Below, in pieces: positions 7,174 through 13,870 of a stretch of DNA of 15,105 nucleotides. The DNA comes from Chloroflexota bacterium (GTDB taxonomy: Bacteria; Chloroflexota; Dehalococcoidia; Dehalococcoidales; RBG-16-60-22): contig JACPQH010000012.1 in NCBI GenBank assembly GCA_016190585.1, positions 1 to 15,105 of the forward strand, in the 5' to 3' direction. Within the stretch, counting starts at the first letter, position 1, and every line of letters starts with the position of its first letter. The notes under the pieces are model-generated. The model worked only from the letters and a program-made list of their open reading frames with translations. It did not search any database and had not been told where the DNA came from. The position numbers were made by a program, and so were the translations under genes.

Positions 7174-7857
7174 ATGGAACAGCCAAAGCAAGACCAATCC
7201 AAAAGAACGCTCAGGATACTGATCGCCGACGACCATGCCATAGTCAGGGACGGTCTGAGGTCGGTGCTTGAGGATGAACCTGACTTGGAAGTGGTTGGCG
7301 AAGCCGTCTCCGGTGAGGAGGCCGTCCGCAAGGTCGCCGAGCTAAATCCCGATATCGCGCTGATGGATATCACCATGCCCGTGATGGACGGCCTGGAGGC
7401 AACCCGGCGCATCAAGCAGGACAACAAGAACACCCAGATTCTCATCCTGACCATGCACGAGAGCGATAACTATTTCTTTGAAGTTCTGGAAGCCGGGGCG
7501 GCGGGCTACTTCGTCAAAGGCGGTTCCTGCCGGGACCTGGTCTCGGCTATTCACGCCGTCTCCCGCGGGGAGATGTACATCTCCCCGGCCATGACCAGCA
7601 AGCTCCTGCAGCGGCGCCTGCGTCATGCCCGCAGCAGCCAGGATGACAGCTATGACCGGCTAACCAGCCGGGAACGGCAGATACTCAAGATGGTGGCCGA
7701 GGGAAAAACGAGCCAGGATATCGCCGAACTCTTGTTTCTCAGTGTCGCCACCGTGCAAAGCCACCGCGCCCACATCATTGCCAAGCTGGGGCTGCGCAGC
7801 CGAGCCGAGATGGTTAAATATGCCATCAAGCGCGGCCTGACCGAGCTGGATACATAA
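7174..7857 (+). CDS. NarL/FixJ-family response regulator
   Basis: A 227-residue response regulator with an intact receiver: acidic pair Asp19-Asp20, phospho-acceptor Asp65 in ALMDITMP, Thr93 and Lys115. It is joined to a LuxR-type helix-turn-helix at about 163-220. It begins four bases after the kinase stop codon, with Shine-Dalgarno AGAAGG overlapping the end of the kinase gene, so the two are translationally linked and form a cognate pair. It is the only fully equipped receiver-plus-output protein in the window and so the likely transcriptional effector of the heme-linked kinase. Its targets are unknown; the decaheme gene and the Fe-S/NrfD genes are the obvious local candidates. Confidence 0.95.
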   Translation: MEQPKQDQSKRTLRILIADDHAIVRDGLRSVLEDEPDLEVVGEAVSGEEAVRKVAELNPDIALMDITMPVMDGLEATRRIKQDNKNTQILILTMHESDNYFFEVLEAGAAGYFVKGGSCRDLVSAIHAVSRGEMYISPAMTSKLLQRRLRHARSSQDDSYDRLTSRERQILKMVAEGKTSQDIAELLFLSVATVQSHRAHIIAKLGLRSRAEMVKYAIKRGLTELDT

Positions 7858-7934
7858 TAGTAACTACATAGTTTTAACCATCCGCTGACATTTCTCCCCT
7901 CAGTTGGCTAACATTTAATCACTTCTCGCGCTGA

Positions 7935-7962
7935 TTTCAACCCTGCAAGCACGTGCTATCCT
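7935..7962 (+). promoter_or_regulatory. Weak promoter candidate with a 10-bp palindrome
   Basis: TTTCAA (7935-7940) and TATCCT (7957-7962), 16 bp apart, lie shortly before the receiver-membrane gene. The perfect palindrome AGCACGTGCT (7948-7957) sits in the spacer and touches the -10 box, where a regulator could bind. Both matches are modest. The 136-bp gap after the regulator gene makes a separate promoter for 7994-12609 reasonable. Confidence 0.35.
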
Positions 7963-7993
7963 TGGAATACCTGAATCCACGAGGAGGTGCGGG

Positions 7994-8680
7994 ATGTCTA
8001 AAGGCGCGATGCGTGTTCTCCTGGCTTCCGACCAGCCTCATATTCGAAGGTGCCTGGAACGGATTATCGAAGGGAAGCTTGGCGGCATCGTGGTGGGCGA
8101 GGGTGATAACGCCATCAAGACCGTGTGGCTGGCCCGGCGGCTGCGACCGGACGCCGCGATAATCGACTGCTACCTTCCCTATACCCTTGGCGTGGCCGAC
8201 GTGCCTATCTCGCGCAACTCCGGCCTGGACGCCGCCCAGACAATCTCCGCCGAGATTCCCGGCTCCCGCGTGGTGCTGGTCAGCAGTCTGAGCGAGGACG
8301 CCGCCTATCCCGCCGGGATTGACGCGGTGTTGAAACAGGACGGGGCGGGGAACGGCGGGGGAATAGCGCGACTCTCTGATTGTCCCGGCGCCCTCACCTT
8401 TGCCCGCCTGGAACCCCGGCTGGCGCCAACGCCGAAGAACCGCTTCAGCGACGGGTGCGTCATCGTGGGGGTAACCGGGCTTATATCGGGACTGGTGCTG
8501 ACGGCGACGATGGTGCTGGCCTATATCGGCCTGCCGCTGATGGTCGGCGGCGCGGTCAGTCTCGGCGTCGGGTGTCTCGGCAAACTGCTCGAGGGAAACA
8601 AAGAGACGGGTGAAAACGACAGCGAATACGGTCATACCGGAGACGAGATGAATCGGGTGGAACAAGATGTTAGATCATGA
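7994..8680 (+). CDS. Membrane-anchored receiver-domain protein without an output domain
   Basis: A 228-residue protein. The N-terminal part (about 5-118) reads as a CheY-like receiver with Asp13, likely phospho-acceptor Asp58 in IIDCYLP, Ser97 and Lys114. The loop after Asp58 is about ten residues longer than usual. There is no DNA-binding or enzymatic domain. Instead, residues about 153-195 form two hydrophobic segments typical of a membrane hairpin, followed by a short polar tail. A strong Shine-Dalgarno, GGAGGTG (7983-7989), supports the start. The 3' end overlaps the next gene by 14 nt, so the two are translationally coupled. It may be a phosphate sink for the upstream kinase, or bring a phosphorylation signal to the membrane complex encoded downstream. 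That role is inferred from position only. Confidence 0.85.
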   Translation: MSKGAMRVLLASDQPHIRRCLERIIEGKLGGIVVGEGDNAIKTVWLARRLRPDAAIIDCYLPYTLGVADVPISRNSGLDAAQTISAEIPGSRVVLVSSLSEDAAYPAGIDAVLKQDGAGNGGGIARLSDCPGALTFARLEPRLAPTPKNRFSDGCVIVGVTGLISGLVLTATMVLAYIGLPLMVGGAVSLGVGCLGKLLEGNKETGENDSEYGHTGDEMNRVEQDVRS

Positions 8681-9140
8681 AGTGCTGAGACAGTGCGATA
8701 TCTTCGCGGCCCTGACATCCGGGGACATTAACCGGATAATCGACATGACCGCCGAAAAGGAATATGAGGCCGGCGCGGTTTTATTCCATGAGAAAGAGCC
8801 GGCCGAGCTGCTGTATGTATTGAAAGAAGGCAAGGTCGCGATACAGATGATATCCGCGTTGCCGCCCGGTCGCACCGTCACCGTTGACGTGGCCTCGGTG
8901 GGCGATATCATCGGCTGGGCGCCGCTGGTCGAGCCGCATGTCCATGACGTCCGGGCGCTTTGCCTGCAAAAAAGCCGGGTGCTGGCCATCGACGGCACAC
9001 GGCTCAGGCAGTTCTTCCGGGATAATAACCAGACATACGTGAATGTCATGAAGGGGATGGTTCGCGGGGCTCTCCTGCGGCTGAATGATACCCGGCAGCT
9101 CCTGGTGAGCGAGCGCTTCTGGCTGCAAAAAGTCGAGTAA
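8667..9140 (+). CDS. Stand-alone cyclic-nucleotide-binding-fold protein
   Basis: A 157-residue protein comprising one CRP-like beta-roll (about 10-120: IFAALTSGDINRI, then AGAVLFHEKEPAELLYVLKEG) and a short C-terminal helical tail, with no helix-turn-helix. The phosphate-binding cassette is atypical. In place of the Gly-Glu and Arg-Ser of CRP it reads GDIIGW (79-84) and VHDVRA (92-97), so ordinary cAMP or cGMP binding is doubtful. I recall similar GW-type single-domain proteins as common in anaerobic bacteria, without a firmly assigned ligand. The gene overlaps the receiver-membrane gene by 14 nt and precedes the Fe-S subunit by 22 nt, which suggests a regulatory or accessory role for the same membrane module. 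Confidence 0.85.
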   Translation: MLDHEVLRQCDIFAALTSGDINRIIDMTAEKEYEAGAVLFHEKEPAELLYVLKEGKVAIQMISALPPGRTVTVDVASVGDIIGWAPLVEPHVHDVRALCLQKSRVLAIDGTRLRQFFRDNNQTYVNVMKGMVRGALLRLNDTRQLLVSERFWLQKVE

Positions 9141-9162
9141 CGAAATATCCGAGAGGGGGCAA

Positions 9163-10101
9163 ATGGATTCCTGCGGGAAAAGAGAACACCGGTCTCAGGC
9201 GAGTAGCGACGGCGGCCTATCGCGCCGCCAGTTTATCACGCGGTCGGCGGGGGTGGTGGGGCTGGCGGCGGTGCTGGCAAGCCCGCTGCTGTCGATTTCC
9301 GGGCAGAAGGCCGCCGCCAGCCAGGATGCCCGGCCTGACGGCAAGAAGAACCGCGCGTGGTGCATGGTCATAGACCTGAAGAAATGCGAAGGCTGCGTTA
9401 CCATCGACCAGCCTCCACAATGTACCCAGGCGTGTATCCAGGGGCATTTCGCGCCGAAGGGGCAGGAGTGGATACAGGTCTACCAGCACGAGACCTCCAC
9501 CAATGGGCATTATTTTATGCCGACGCCGTGCTTTCAGTGCGAAAACGCGCCGTGTGTCAATGTCTGCCCGGTAGGGGCGACCTACCAGACCGCGGAAGGC
9601 ATCGTCCTGATTGATCACAAGCGCTGTATCGGGTGCCGGCTGTGCATGGCCGCGTGTCCCTACCAAAGACGCTTCTTCAACTGGGCAACGCCGGAGCTGC
9701 CGCCGGAAGCCGCCTTCGCCGAGTACTCTCCCGAGTACCCCGTACCCGCGGTGAAAGGCACCGTCATCAAGTGCATGTTTTGCGCTCATTACCTGGCCAA
9801 CGGCCGCCTGCCCTACTGTGTCGCCGGGTGTCCCATGAAAGCCCTCTATATCGGCGACCTCAGCGAGGATATAGCGACTGACGGGCAGAAGATCGTCAAG
9901 CTCTCCGAGTTTATCGCCGCCAATGACGGCTATCGCTACAAGGAAGACCTGGGGACACAGCCCCGCGTCTGGTACCTGCCCGGTCACGGGCAGGCCTTCG
10001 GCCGTAAGCCCGACGAAGGGGTGCTGAAGCCCGTCGAGTGGGCCTGGGGCGGGCAGGGCTTTGACCGCCAGGTCGGAATCTGGCCGCAGGAGGGGCGGTA
10101 G
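9163..10101 (+). CDS. Tat-exported four-[4Fe-4S] ferredoxin-type subunit (DsrO/NrfC/PsrB/ActB-like)
   Basis: A 312-residue electron-transfer protein. A twin-arginine signal, SRRQFI (20-25), precedes a hydrophobic stretch (28-47), placing the mature protein outside the cytoplasmic membrane. Sixteen Cys supply four [4Fe-4S] clusters: 75/78/87/91, 123/126/131/135, 155/158/161/165 and 204/207/219/223. The first group is stretched, with eight residues between its second and third Cys. The family partners an NrfD-type membrane protein and often a molybdopterin catalytic subunit. The NrfD partner follows directly with a one-base stop/start overlap, but no catalytic subunit is present. It probably relays electrons between the NrfD quinone site and the cytochrome c encoded two genes on. 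Confidence 0.94.
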   Translation: MDSCGKREHRSQASSDGGLSRRQFITRSAGVVGLAAVLASPLLSISGQKAAASQDARPDGKKNRAWCMVIDLKKCEGCVTIDQPPQCTQACIQGHFAPKGQEWIQVYQHETSTNGHYFMPTPCFQCENAPCVNVCPVGATYQTAEGIVLIDHKRCIGCRLCMAACPYQRRFFNWATPELPPEAAFAEYSPEYPVPAVKGTVIKCMFCAHYLANGRLPYCVAGCPMKALYIGDLSEDIATDGQKIVKLSEFIAANDGYRYKEDLGTQPRVWYLPGHGQAFGRKPDEGVLKPVEWAWGGQGFDRQVGIWPQEGR

Positions 10102-11525
10102 TGAAAACCAGGACGGAAACTTACCAGGAAAGGCTGGAGCGCACGGCGCTGGCGCCGCTGACCAGCACCAGCAAGGCCTATCGCCTGATGTTCTTTTTAC
10201 TGCTGGCGGCGGTCGCCTGGGCTGGCTACGCTTACTTTACCCAGCTTAACAATGGACTTATCGCTACCGGTATGCGCGACCAGGTGATGTGGGGACTGTA
10301 CCTGGTCAACTTCGTATTCTTTATTGGCATCAGCCATGCGGGCACGCTGATATCGGCGATTCTGCGCGTCACCGATGCCGGGTGGCGCACCCCGGTCACG
10401 CGCATGGCGGAGCTCATCACCGTAGTCGCCATATCCATCGGCGCGCTGATGCCGATAATCGACCTCGGCCGGCCGGACCGTGTCTGGCACATGGTGGCCT
10501 ACGGACGATTTCAATCCCCCCTGCTGTGGGACATCGTATCGATAACATCGTATCTGACCGGCAGCCTTATCTACCTTTACCTGCCGATGATCCCTGATTT
10601 CGCGCTTATGCGGGACAAGCTGGGCCACGGCGCGTCTGCGCTCCGGCGCAAAATCTACACCCTGCTGGCGGCCGGCTGGCATGATACGCCCCAGCAGCGC
10701 CGGCGGCTGGAGAAGGCCATCGGCATCATGGCGGTGACCATTATCCCCATCGCCATATCCGTCCACACCGTGGTCTCCTATGTCTTTTCCATGACGTTGC
10801 GGCCGGGCTGGGACAGCACGGTATTCGGCATATATTTCGTCATCGGCGCGATATTTTCCGGCATCGCCTCGATTCTTATCGTCATGGCGATCTTCCGCAA
10901 GATCTATCACCTGGAGGAGTATATCACCGAGCGCCATTTCCGGAACCTGGGGTACCTGTTCCTGGTGTCCCTGGCGCTGTACTTCTACCTGACGCTTGGC
11001 GAATACCTTACCATGGTCTACAAGCTCAAGGGCGAGGACCGGCTGCTGCTTAACAGCCTGTTTGTCGGGGAGACCGCCGGCTGGTTCTGGTTCTTCGTGG
11101 TCGCGGGCATGGCGGTTCCGGCGGCGTTGCTGCTGATGCGGCGCTACCCGGTAATACCCCGGGTACTTATTGCCGCCGTGCTGGTCAACGCTGCTATGTG
11201 GGTAAAACGGTTCGTCATCGTGATACCCAGTCTTCAGGTGCCGCTGATGCCCCTGGAGTTCGGCGCCTACACCCCCACCTGGGTGGAATGGTCGATAACC
11301 GGCGGCGCTTTTGCCGCGTTTATTCTTATCTTCGCCGTCTTTGCCAAGCTCATGCCCATACTGTCGATATGGGAGGTGGCCGAGATGGGCGAGACCCACC
11401 AGCCGGGCCGCCTGGGCAAGCTGATATCACATCTAAGGCATGAGCCTGATAAGGAAACCTCGCTGAAGCAACTGGCCAACGAGCGCCCGCATACCGGCAG
11501 ACTAAATGTTGATGGAGCGGACTAG
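10101..11525 (+). CDS. NrfD/PsrC-family quinone-interacting membrane protein (ActC-like)
   Basis: A 474-residue polytopic protein with about ten hydrophobic segments between residues 28 and 435. The segment VNFVFFIGISHAGTLISAIL and the later FQSPLLWDIVSITSYLTGS resemble my recollection of ActC of alternative complex III, and the length fits that group better than the shorter NrfD or PsrC proteins. These proteins bind menaquinone or quinol and exchange electrons with a periplasmic-side Fe-S subunit, in some cases coupled to proton movement. The start is GTG in a TAGTG overlap with the Fe-S gene, preceded by GCAGGAGGGG. One base separates its stop from the cytochrome start. It is the membrane core of the module; the direction of electron flow cannot be read from sequence. 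Confidence 0.93.
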   Translation: MKTRTETYQERLERTALAPLTSTSKAYRLMFFLLLAAVAWAGYAYFTQLNNGLIATGMRDQVMWGLYLVNFVFFIGISHAGTLISAILRVTDAGWRTPVTRMAELITVVAISIGALMPIIDLGRPDRVWHMVAYGRFQSPLLWDIVSITSYLTGSLIYLYLPMIPDFALMRDKLGHGASALRRKIYTLLAAGWHDTPQQRRRLEKAIGIMAVTIIPIAISVHTVVSYVFSMTLRPGWDSTVFGIYFVIGAIFSGIASILIVMAIFRKIYHLEEYITERHFRNLGYLFLVSLALYFYLTLGEYLTMVYKLKGEDRLLLNSLFVGETAGWFWFFVVAGMAVPAALLLMRRYPVIPRVLIAAVLVNAAMWVKRFVIVIPSLQVPLMPLEFGAYTPTWVEWSITGGAFAAFILIFAVFAKLMPILSIWEVAEMGETHQPGRLGKLISHLRHEPDKETSLKQLANERPHTGRLNVDGAD

Positions 11526-11526
11526 C

Positions 11527-12609
11527 ATGAAAAACAGGCTTCCGGTAGTTCTATTGCTGGCTTTGCTGTTGACTGCGGCCGTGGCCGGTACGGTGCTGGC
11601 TGATGATGGCCAGCCTCCGGCGCCCTACGCGGGGATGACTAACCCCTTCCCCTGGGACGACGCCGGCGCTCTTGATTCCGGGCAAAAGGTCTACGCAAAA
11701 AGCTGCCTGGGCTGTCATGGCGTGGCAGGCGACGGGGTGGCGGCGGCCAACTTCGCGCTGCCCGGGTTCGCTGCCGGTCTGGAGACAGCGCCTGACCACA
11801 CCTACTGGGCGATTAGTGAGGGCATGCTGAGCAAGGGGATGCCCCCCTTTAAATCCGTCCTGTCCGAGGAGCAGCGCTGGCAGGTCGAGACCTACCTGTG
11901 GTCGCTGGGCCAGCCGGCGCCCGCCGCCCCGGCTCCCACCGGCTCACCATCCACGGGAGCGGCGGGCAATCTGGCGCTGAGCATCAGCGAGCAGACCTAT
12001 TCCCCGGCCATGCTGATGCTGACGGCGTACCTGAGCCAGGCGAACGGCGAGCCGGTAAGCGGCCAGACCATCCGGTACTACCTGAAAAAGGAGTTTTTCG
12101 CCACCGGCTGGCTCGGGATCGGCGCGCTGGAAACCGATAAGCAAGGGATGGCGACCCTGACCTACACGCCCCGGGAAAACGGCGACATCCAGGTAAGAGT
12201 AACTAGCGGCGACCTTCAGACCGAGACCGCTTATACCCTGAAGGCCGCCGCCGGCACCTATCAAGCCGAGGCGGGGATACGGCTGCCGACGCTGGGCCCG
12301 GAACTGGCGATGGGCGGCACACGGTCGGCGCTGGACGCGGTCGATATGTCCGCGCCTGCCGGCGGCATCCGGTTGCCCGGAGGGACTCTTTCCTGGCTGC
12401 TGTTTTTCGTGGGGACGGTGTTGCTCATCTGGGGGACCTATTTCCGGGTCATCCGTCAGGTGCTCGGCATCGCCGGGGAGGCGCGCGTTGAGAAGAGCGC
12501 CGCGCGGCTTATTCCCGTCGGCGGGATGATATTCGTTTTCATCCTCGGTATCATTCTCGCTTTTATGATTCTCAACGGCCCGTACACTCACCTGAACCTG
12601 CTTCGCTAA
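11527..12609 (+). CDS. Membrane-anchored monoheme cytochrome c with Ig-like insert
   Basis: A 360-residue protein when started at the ATG one base after the NrfD stop. This start puts the Sec signal peptide (1-25) at the N-terminus and leaves GGAG nine bases upstream. An in-frame ATG at 11506 would add MLMERTS and is less likely. Domains: class I cytochrome c (about 46-128) with CLGCH at 60-64 and likely axial Met105 in KGMPPF; Pro/Ala/Ser linker (129-147); a beta-rich Ig-like region (about 149-240); then two membrane segments (about 288-306 and 329-349). The anchor keeps the heme on the outer face next to the Fe-S/NrfD pair. It plausibly serves as the electron acceptor or donor of that complex, as ActE or other small cytochromes do. 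The Ig-like insert is unusual and may mediate contact with a partner. Confidence 0.9.
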   Translation: MKNRLPVVLLLALLLTAAVAGTVLADDGQPPAPYAGMTNPFPWDDAGALDSGQKVYAKSCLGCHGVAGDGVAAANFALPGFAAGLETAPDHTYWAISEGMLSKGMPPFKSVLSEEQRWQVETYLWSLGQPAPAAPAPTGSPSTGAAGNLALSISEQTYSPAMLMLTAYLSQANGEPVSGQTIRYYLKKEFFATGWLGIGALETDKQGMATLTYTPRENGDIQVRVTSGDLQTETAYTLKAAAGTYQAEAGIRLPTLGPELAMGGTRSALDAVDMSAPAGGIRLPGGTLSWLLFFVGTVLLIWGTYFRVIRQVLGIAGEARVEKSAARLIPVGGMIFVFILGIILAFMILNGPYTHLNLLR

Positions 12610-12639
12610 GAAAAGGGACAAGACGGGGGCTTGGCGACA

Positions 12640-12670
12640 GGGGTGGGGATAAAAACCCTATCCCTGCCCC
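12640..12670 (+). terminator. Hairpin after the cytochrome c gene, terminator-like
   Basis: A 12-bp stem (12640-12651 with 12659-12670, including two G-U pairs) closes the loop AAAACCC, 30 nt after the cytochrome stop. No T-run follows, so it may stabilise mRNA ends or work with Rho instead of being a classical intrinsic terminator. It separates the electron-transfer operon from the hydrolase gene. Confidence 0.55.
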
Positions 12671-12681
12671 GGCTCCGGCGG

Positions 12682-12690
12682 TGCTATAAT
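12682..12690 (+). promoter_or_regulatory. Extended -10 promoter of the alpha/beta-hydrolase gene
   Basis: TGCTATAAT is a perfect extended -10 element 35 bases before the hydrolase ATG. No clear -35 box is present. It lies just beyond the hairpin at 12640-12670, consistent with a new transcription unit starting here. Confidence 0.65.
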
Positions 12691-12725
12691 AGGTCATAGC
12701 GCTGTTACCGGAGAAGGAGTCAGCC

Positions 12726-13499
12726 ATGAAGCAAGCCTATGTCGAGCTCCCGGAAGGCAGGGTCCACTACCGCTGCGAGGGTGACGGGAAGACCGTCCTG
12801 CTGCTGCACATGACGCCGCTATCTTCGATAGAGTACGCGGGGGGAATGCCCTTGCTGGCCGGGACCTACCGGGTCCTGGCGATGGATACCCCCGGCTACG
12901 GCGAATCCGAGGCCCCGCCCCGCCCTTACCAGGTCGAGGACTACGCTCGGGTGGCGGCGGACTTCCTGAAAGCCCACGGAGTCAGCCGGGCATATATCGC
13001 CGGGCACCTTACCGGAGCCGCCATCGGCGCCGAGCTGGCAGCCTCCTACCCGGAGATGGTCGAGAAACTGGTATTGACCAGCTACCCTTTCATGGATGCC
13101 GAATTGCGACAGGCCCGTAAAACCGCGCCCGCTTACCAGTTATTTTGTGTCAAAGAAGACGGCGCGCACCTGATGGAAATATGGAACCGGTGGCGCTCGG
13201 AGGGGGCCAGGCCCGAGACCAACCAGATGATGGTGCTCGGCTACCTGCAGGCGGGCAAAGGCGCGATGAGCGCCTTCCAGGCGATGCTGCAATATAACGC
13301 GGAGACAAGGCTGCCGCTGGTAAAATGCCCTACTTTGCTGGTCAGCGGCGGCGCTGAAGACAAGTACCATGCCGCCGTGGCACACCTGGAAGGGCTTATC
13401 CCCGATACCAGGTCCAGGGTTATCCCGGGCAGCCGGCACTTTATCCCGGCGGAACGACCGCAGGAGTTCGTCCAGGCGCTACGGGCCTTTTTCGGATAA
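12726..13499 (+). CDS. Alpha/beta-hydrolase-fold protein lacking the usual nucleophile
   Basis: A 257-residue single-domain protein of the alpha/beta-hydrolase fold, of normal length. The nucleophile elbow reads GHLTG (93-97), so Leu95 replaces the Ser, Cys or Asp that attacks substrate in active members (usually GHSxG). Asp212 and His238 (GSRHF) still match the other two triad positions. It may use different chemistry, be a binding protein, or have lost activity. Elbow variants such as GHHTG occur in some uncharacterised subfamilies, as far as I recall. The start is well supported by AAGGAG (12714-12719) six bases before ATG and by its own extended -10 promoter. It is unrelated in sequence to the genes on either side, and its substrate cannot be assigned. 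Confidence 0.88.
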   Translation: MKQAYVELPEGRVHYRCEGDGKTVLLLHMTPLSSIEYAGGMPLLAGTYRVLAMDTPGYGESEAPPRPYQVEDYARVAADFLKAHGVSRAYIAGHLTGAAIGAELAASYPEMVEKLVLTSYPFMDAELRQARKTAPAYQLFCVKEDGAHLMEIWNRWRSEGARPETNQMMVLGYLQAGKGAMSAFQAMLQYNAETRLPLVKCPTLLVSGGAEDKYHAAVAHLEGLIPDTRSRVIPGSRHFIPAERPQEFVQALRAFFG

Positions 13500-13545
13500 G
13501 CCCGGCATCGTTCAGCCGGAACCCCGCCGAAGGGTTTGCTTAACG

Positions 13546-13575
13546 TTGACTAACCCGTCTCAGGTTTATTAAGAT
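13546..13575 (+). promoter_or_regulatory. Promoter candidate for the glutaredoxin/reductase genes
   Basis: TTGACT (13546-13551) and TAAGAT (13570-13575) are 18 bp apart in an AT-rich stretch, 30 bases before the glutaredoxin ATG. The -35 match is good and the -10 is moderate. Confidence 0.5.
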
Positions 13576-13605
13576 ATTTATAACAAACTATTCCGGAGGT
13601 ACAAA

Positions 13606-13845
13606 ATGGCTGACAAAAAAGTAGTCATCTACTCGACCCCTACCTGACCCTGGTGCCATAGAGCGAAAGAGTATCTTTCGAAGAAGGGCATTCCGTATAC
13701 GGAGTATGATGTGGCTGTGGACAGGGAGAAAGCCAGGGAGATGGTGACGAAATCACGCCAGATGGGCGTGCCTGTAATCACCATCGATAACGACCTTGTC
13801 ATAGGTTTTAACCAGACTCAATTGGATAAGCTGCTCGCCAAGTAA
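13606..13845 (+). CDS. Glutaredoxin-like selenoprotein (UGA read as selenocysteine)
   Basis: A 79-residue glutaredoxin-fold protein if the TGA at 13645-13647 (codon 14) is decoded as selenocysteine. The frame reads STPT-U-PWC-HRAKEYL, so the selenocysteine takes the place of the first Cys of the CPWC active site and Cys17 is the resolving residue. The frame continues with normal glutaredoxin features: the GVPV cis-proline loop at Pro56, a GF near position 67-68, and a C-terminal helix, ending at TAA (13843-13845). A strong Shine-Dalgarno, GGAGGT, ends five bases before ATG. A SECIS-like hairpin lies at the right distance after the TGA. It probably reduces disulfides or peroxidases with electrons from the AhpF-type reductase encoded 91 nt downstream. 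An ordinary gene caller would miss or truncate it. A nonsense mutation or a sequencing error is the alternative. Confidence 0.88.
13654..13690 (+). promoter_or_regulatory. Bacterial SECIS-like hairpin
   Basis: An upper stem CGAAAG/CTTTCG (13664-13669, 13675-13680) closes the loop AGTAT (13670-13674). A lower stem TGCC/GGCA (13654-13657, 13687-13690) lies beyond a symmetric 6x6 internal loop. The apical loop begins 22 bases after the TGA and has G in its second position. Both agree with the published bacterial SECIS consensus (loop about 16-37 nt from UGA, a G among the first two loop bases). It would recruit SelB within the coding region. Confidence 0.72.
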
Positions 13846-13870
13846 GAGAAAGCAAATCCCTCTCAATCTC

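Noticed and set aside
5487..7454. Long open frame on the minus strand across the kinase gene
   Set aside because: It mirrors the kinase gene, has no family resemblance or ribosome site, and is explained by high GC content in the opposite strand of a real gene.
7937..8665. 242-codon minus-strand open frame opposite the receiver-membrane gene
   Set aside because: The plus-strand gene has a receiver domain, a strong Shine-Dalgarno and coupled neighbours; the minus frame has none of these.
10197..11399. 400-codon minus-strand open frame opposite the NrfD gene
   Set aside because: Its composition is rich in His, Gly, Arg and Asp with no domain, as expected for the complement of a hydrophobic membrane-protein gene.
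13645..13647. TGA as a true stop making the glutaredoxin a pseudogene
   Set aside because: The frame after it remains intact and glutaredoxin-like, the codon is exactly at the catalytic Cys, and a SECIS-like hairpin follows. It stays as the main alternative until selenocysteine genes are found.
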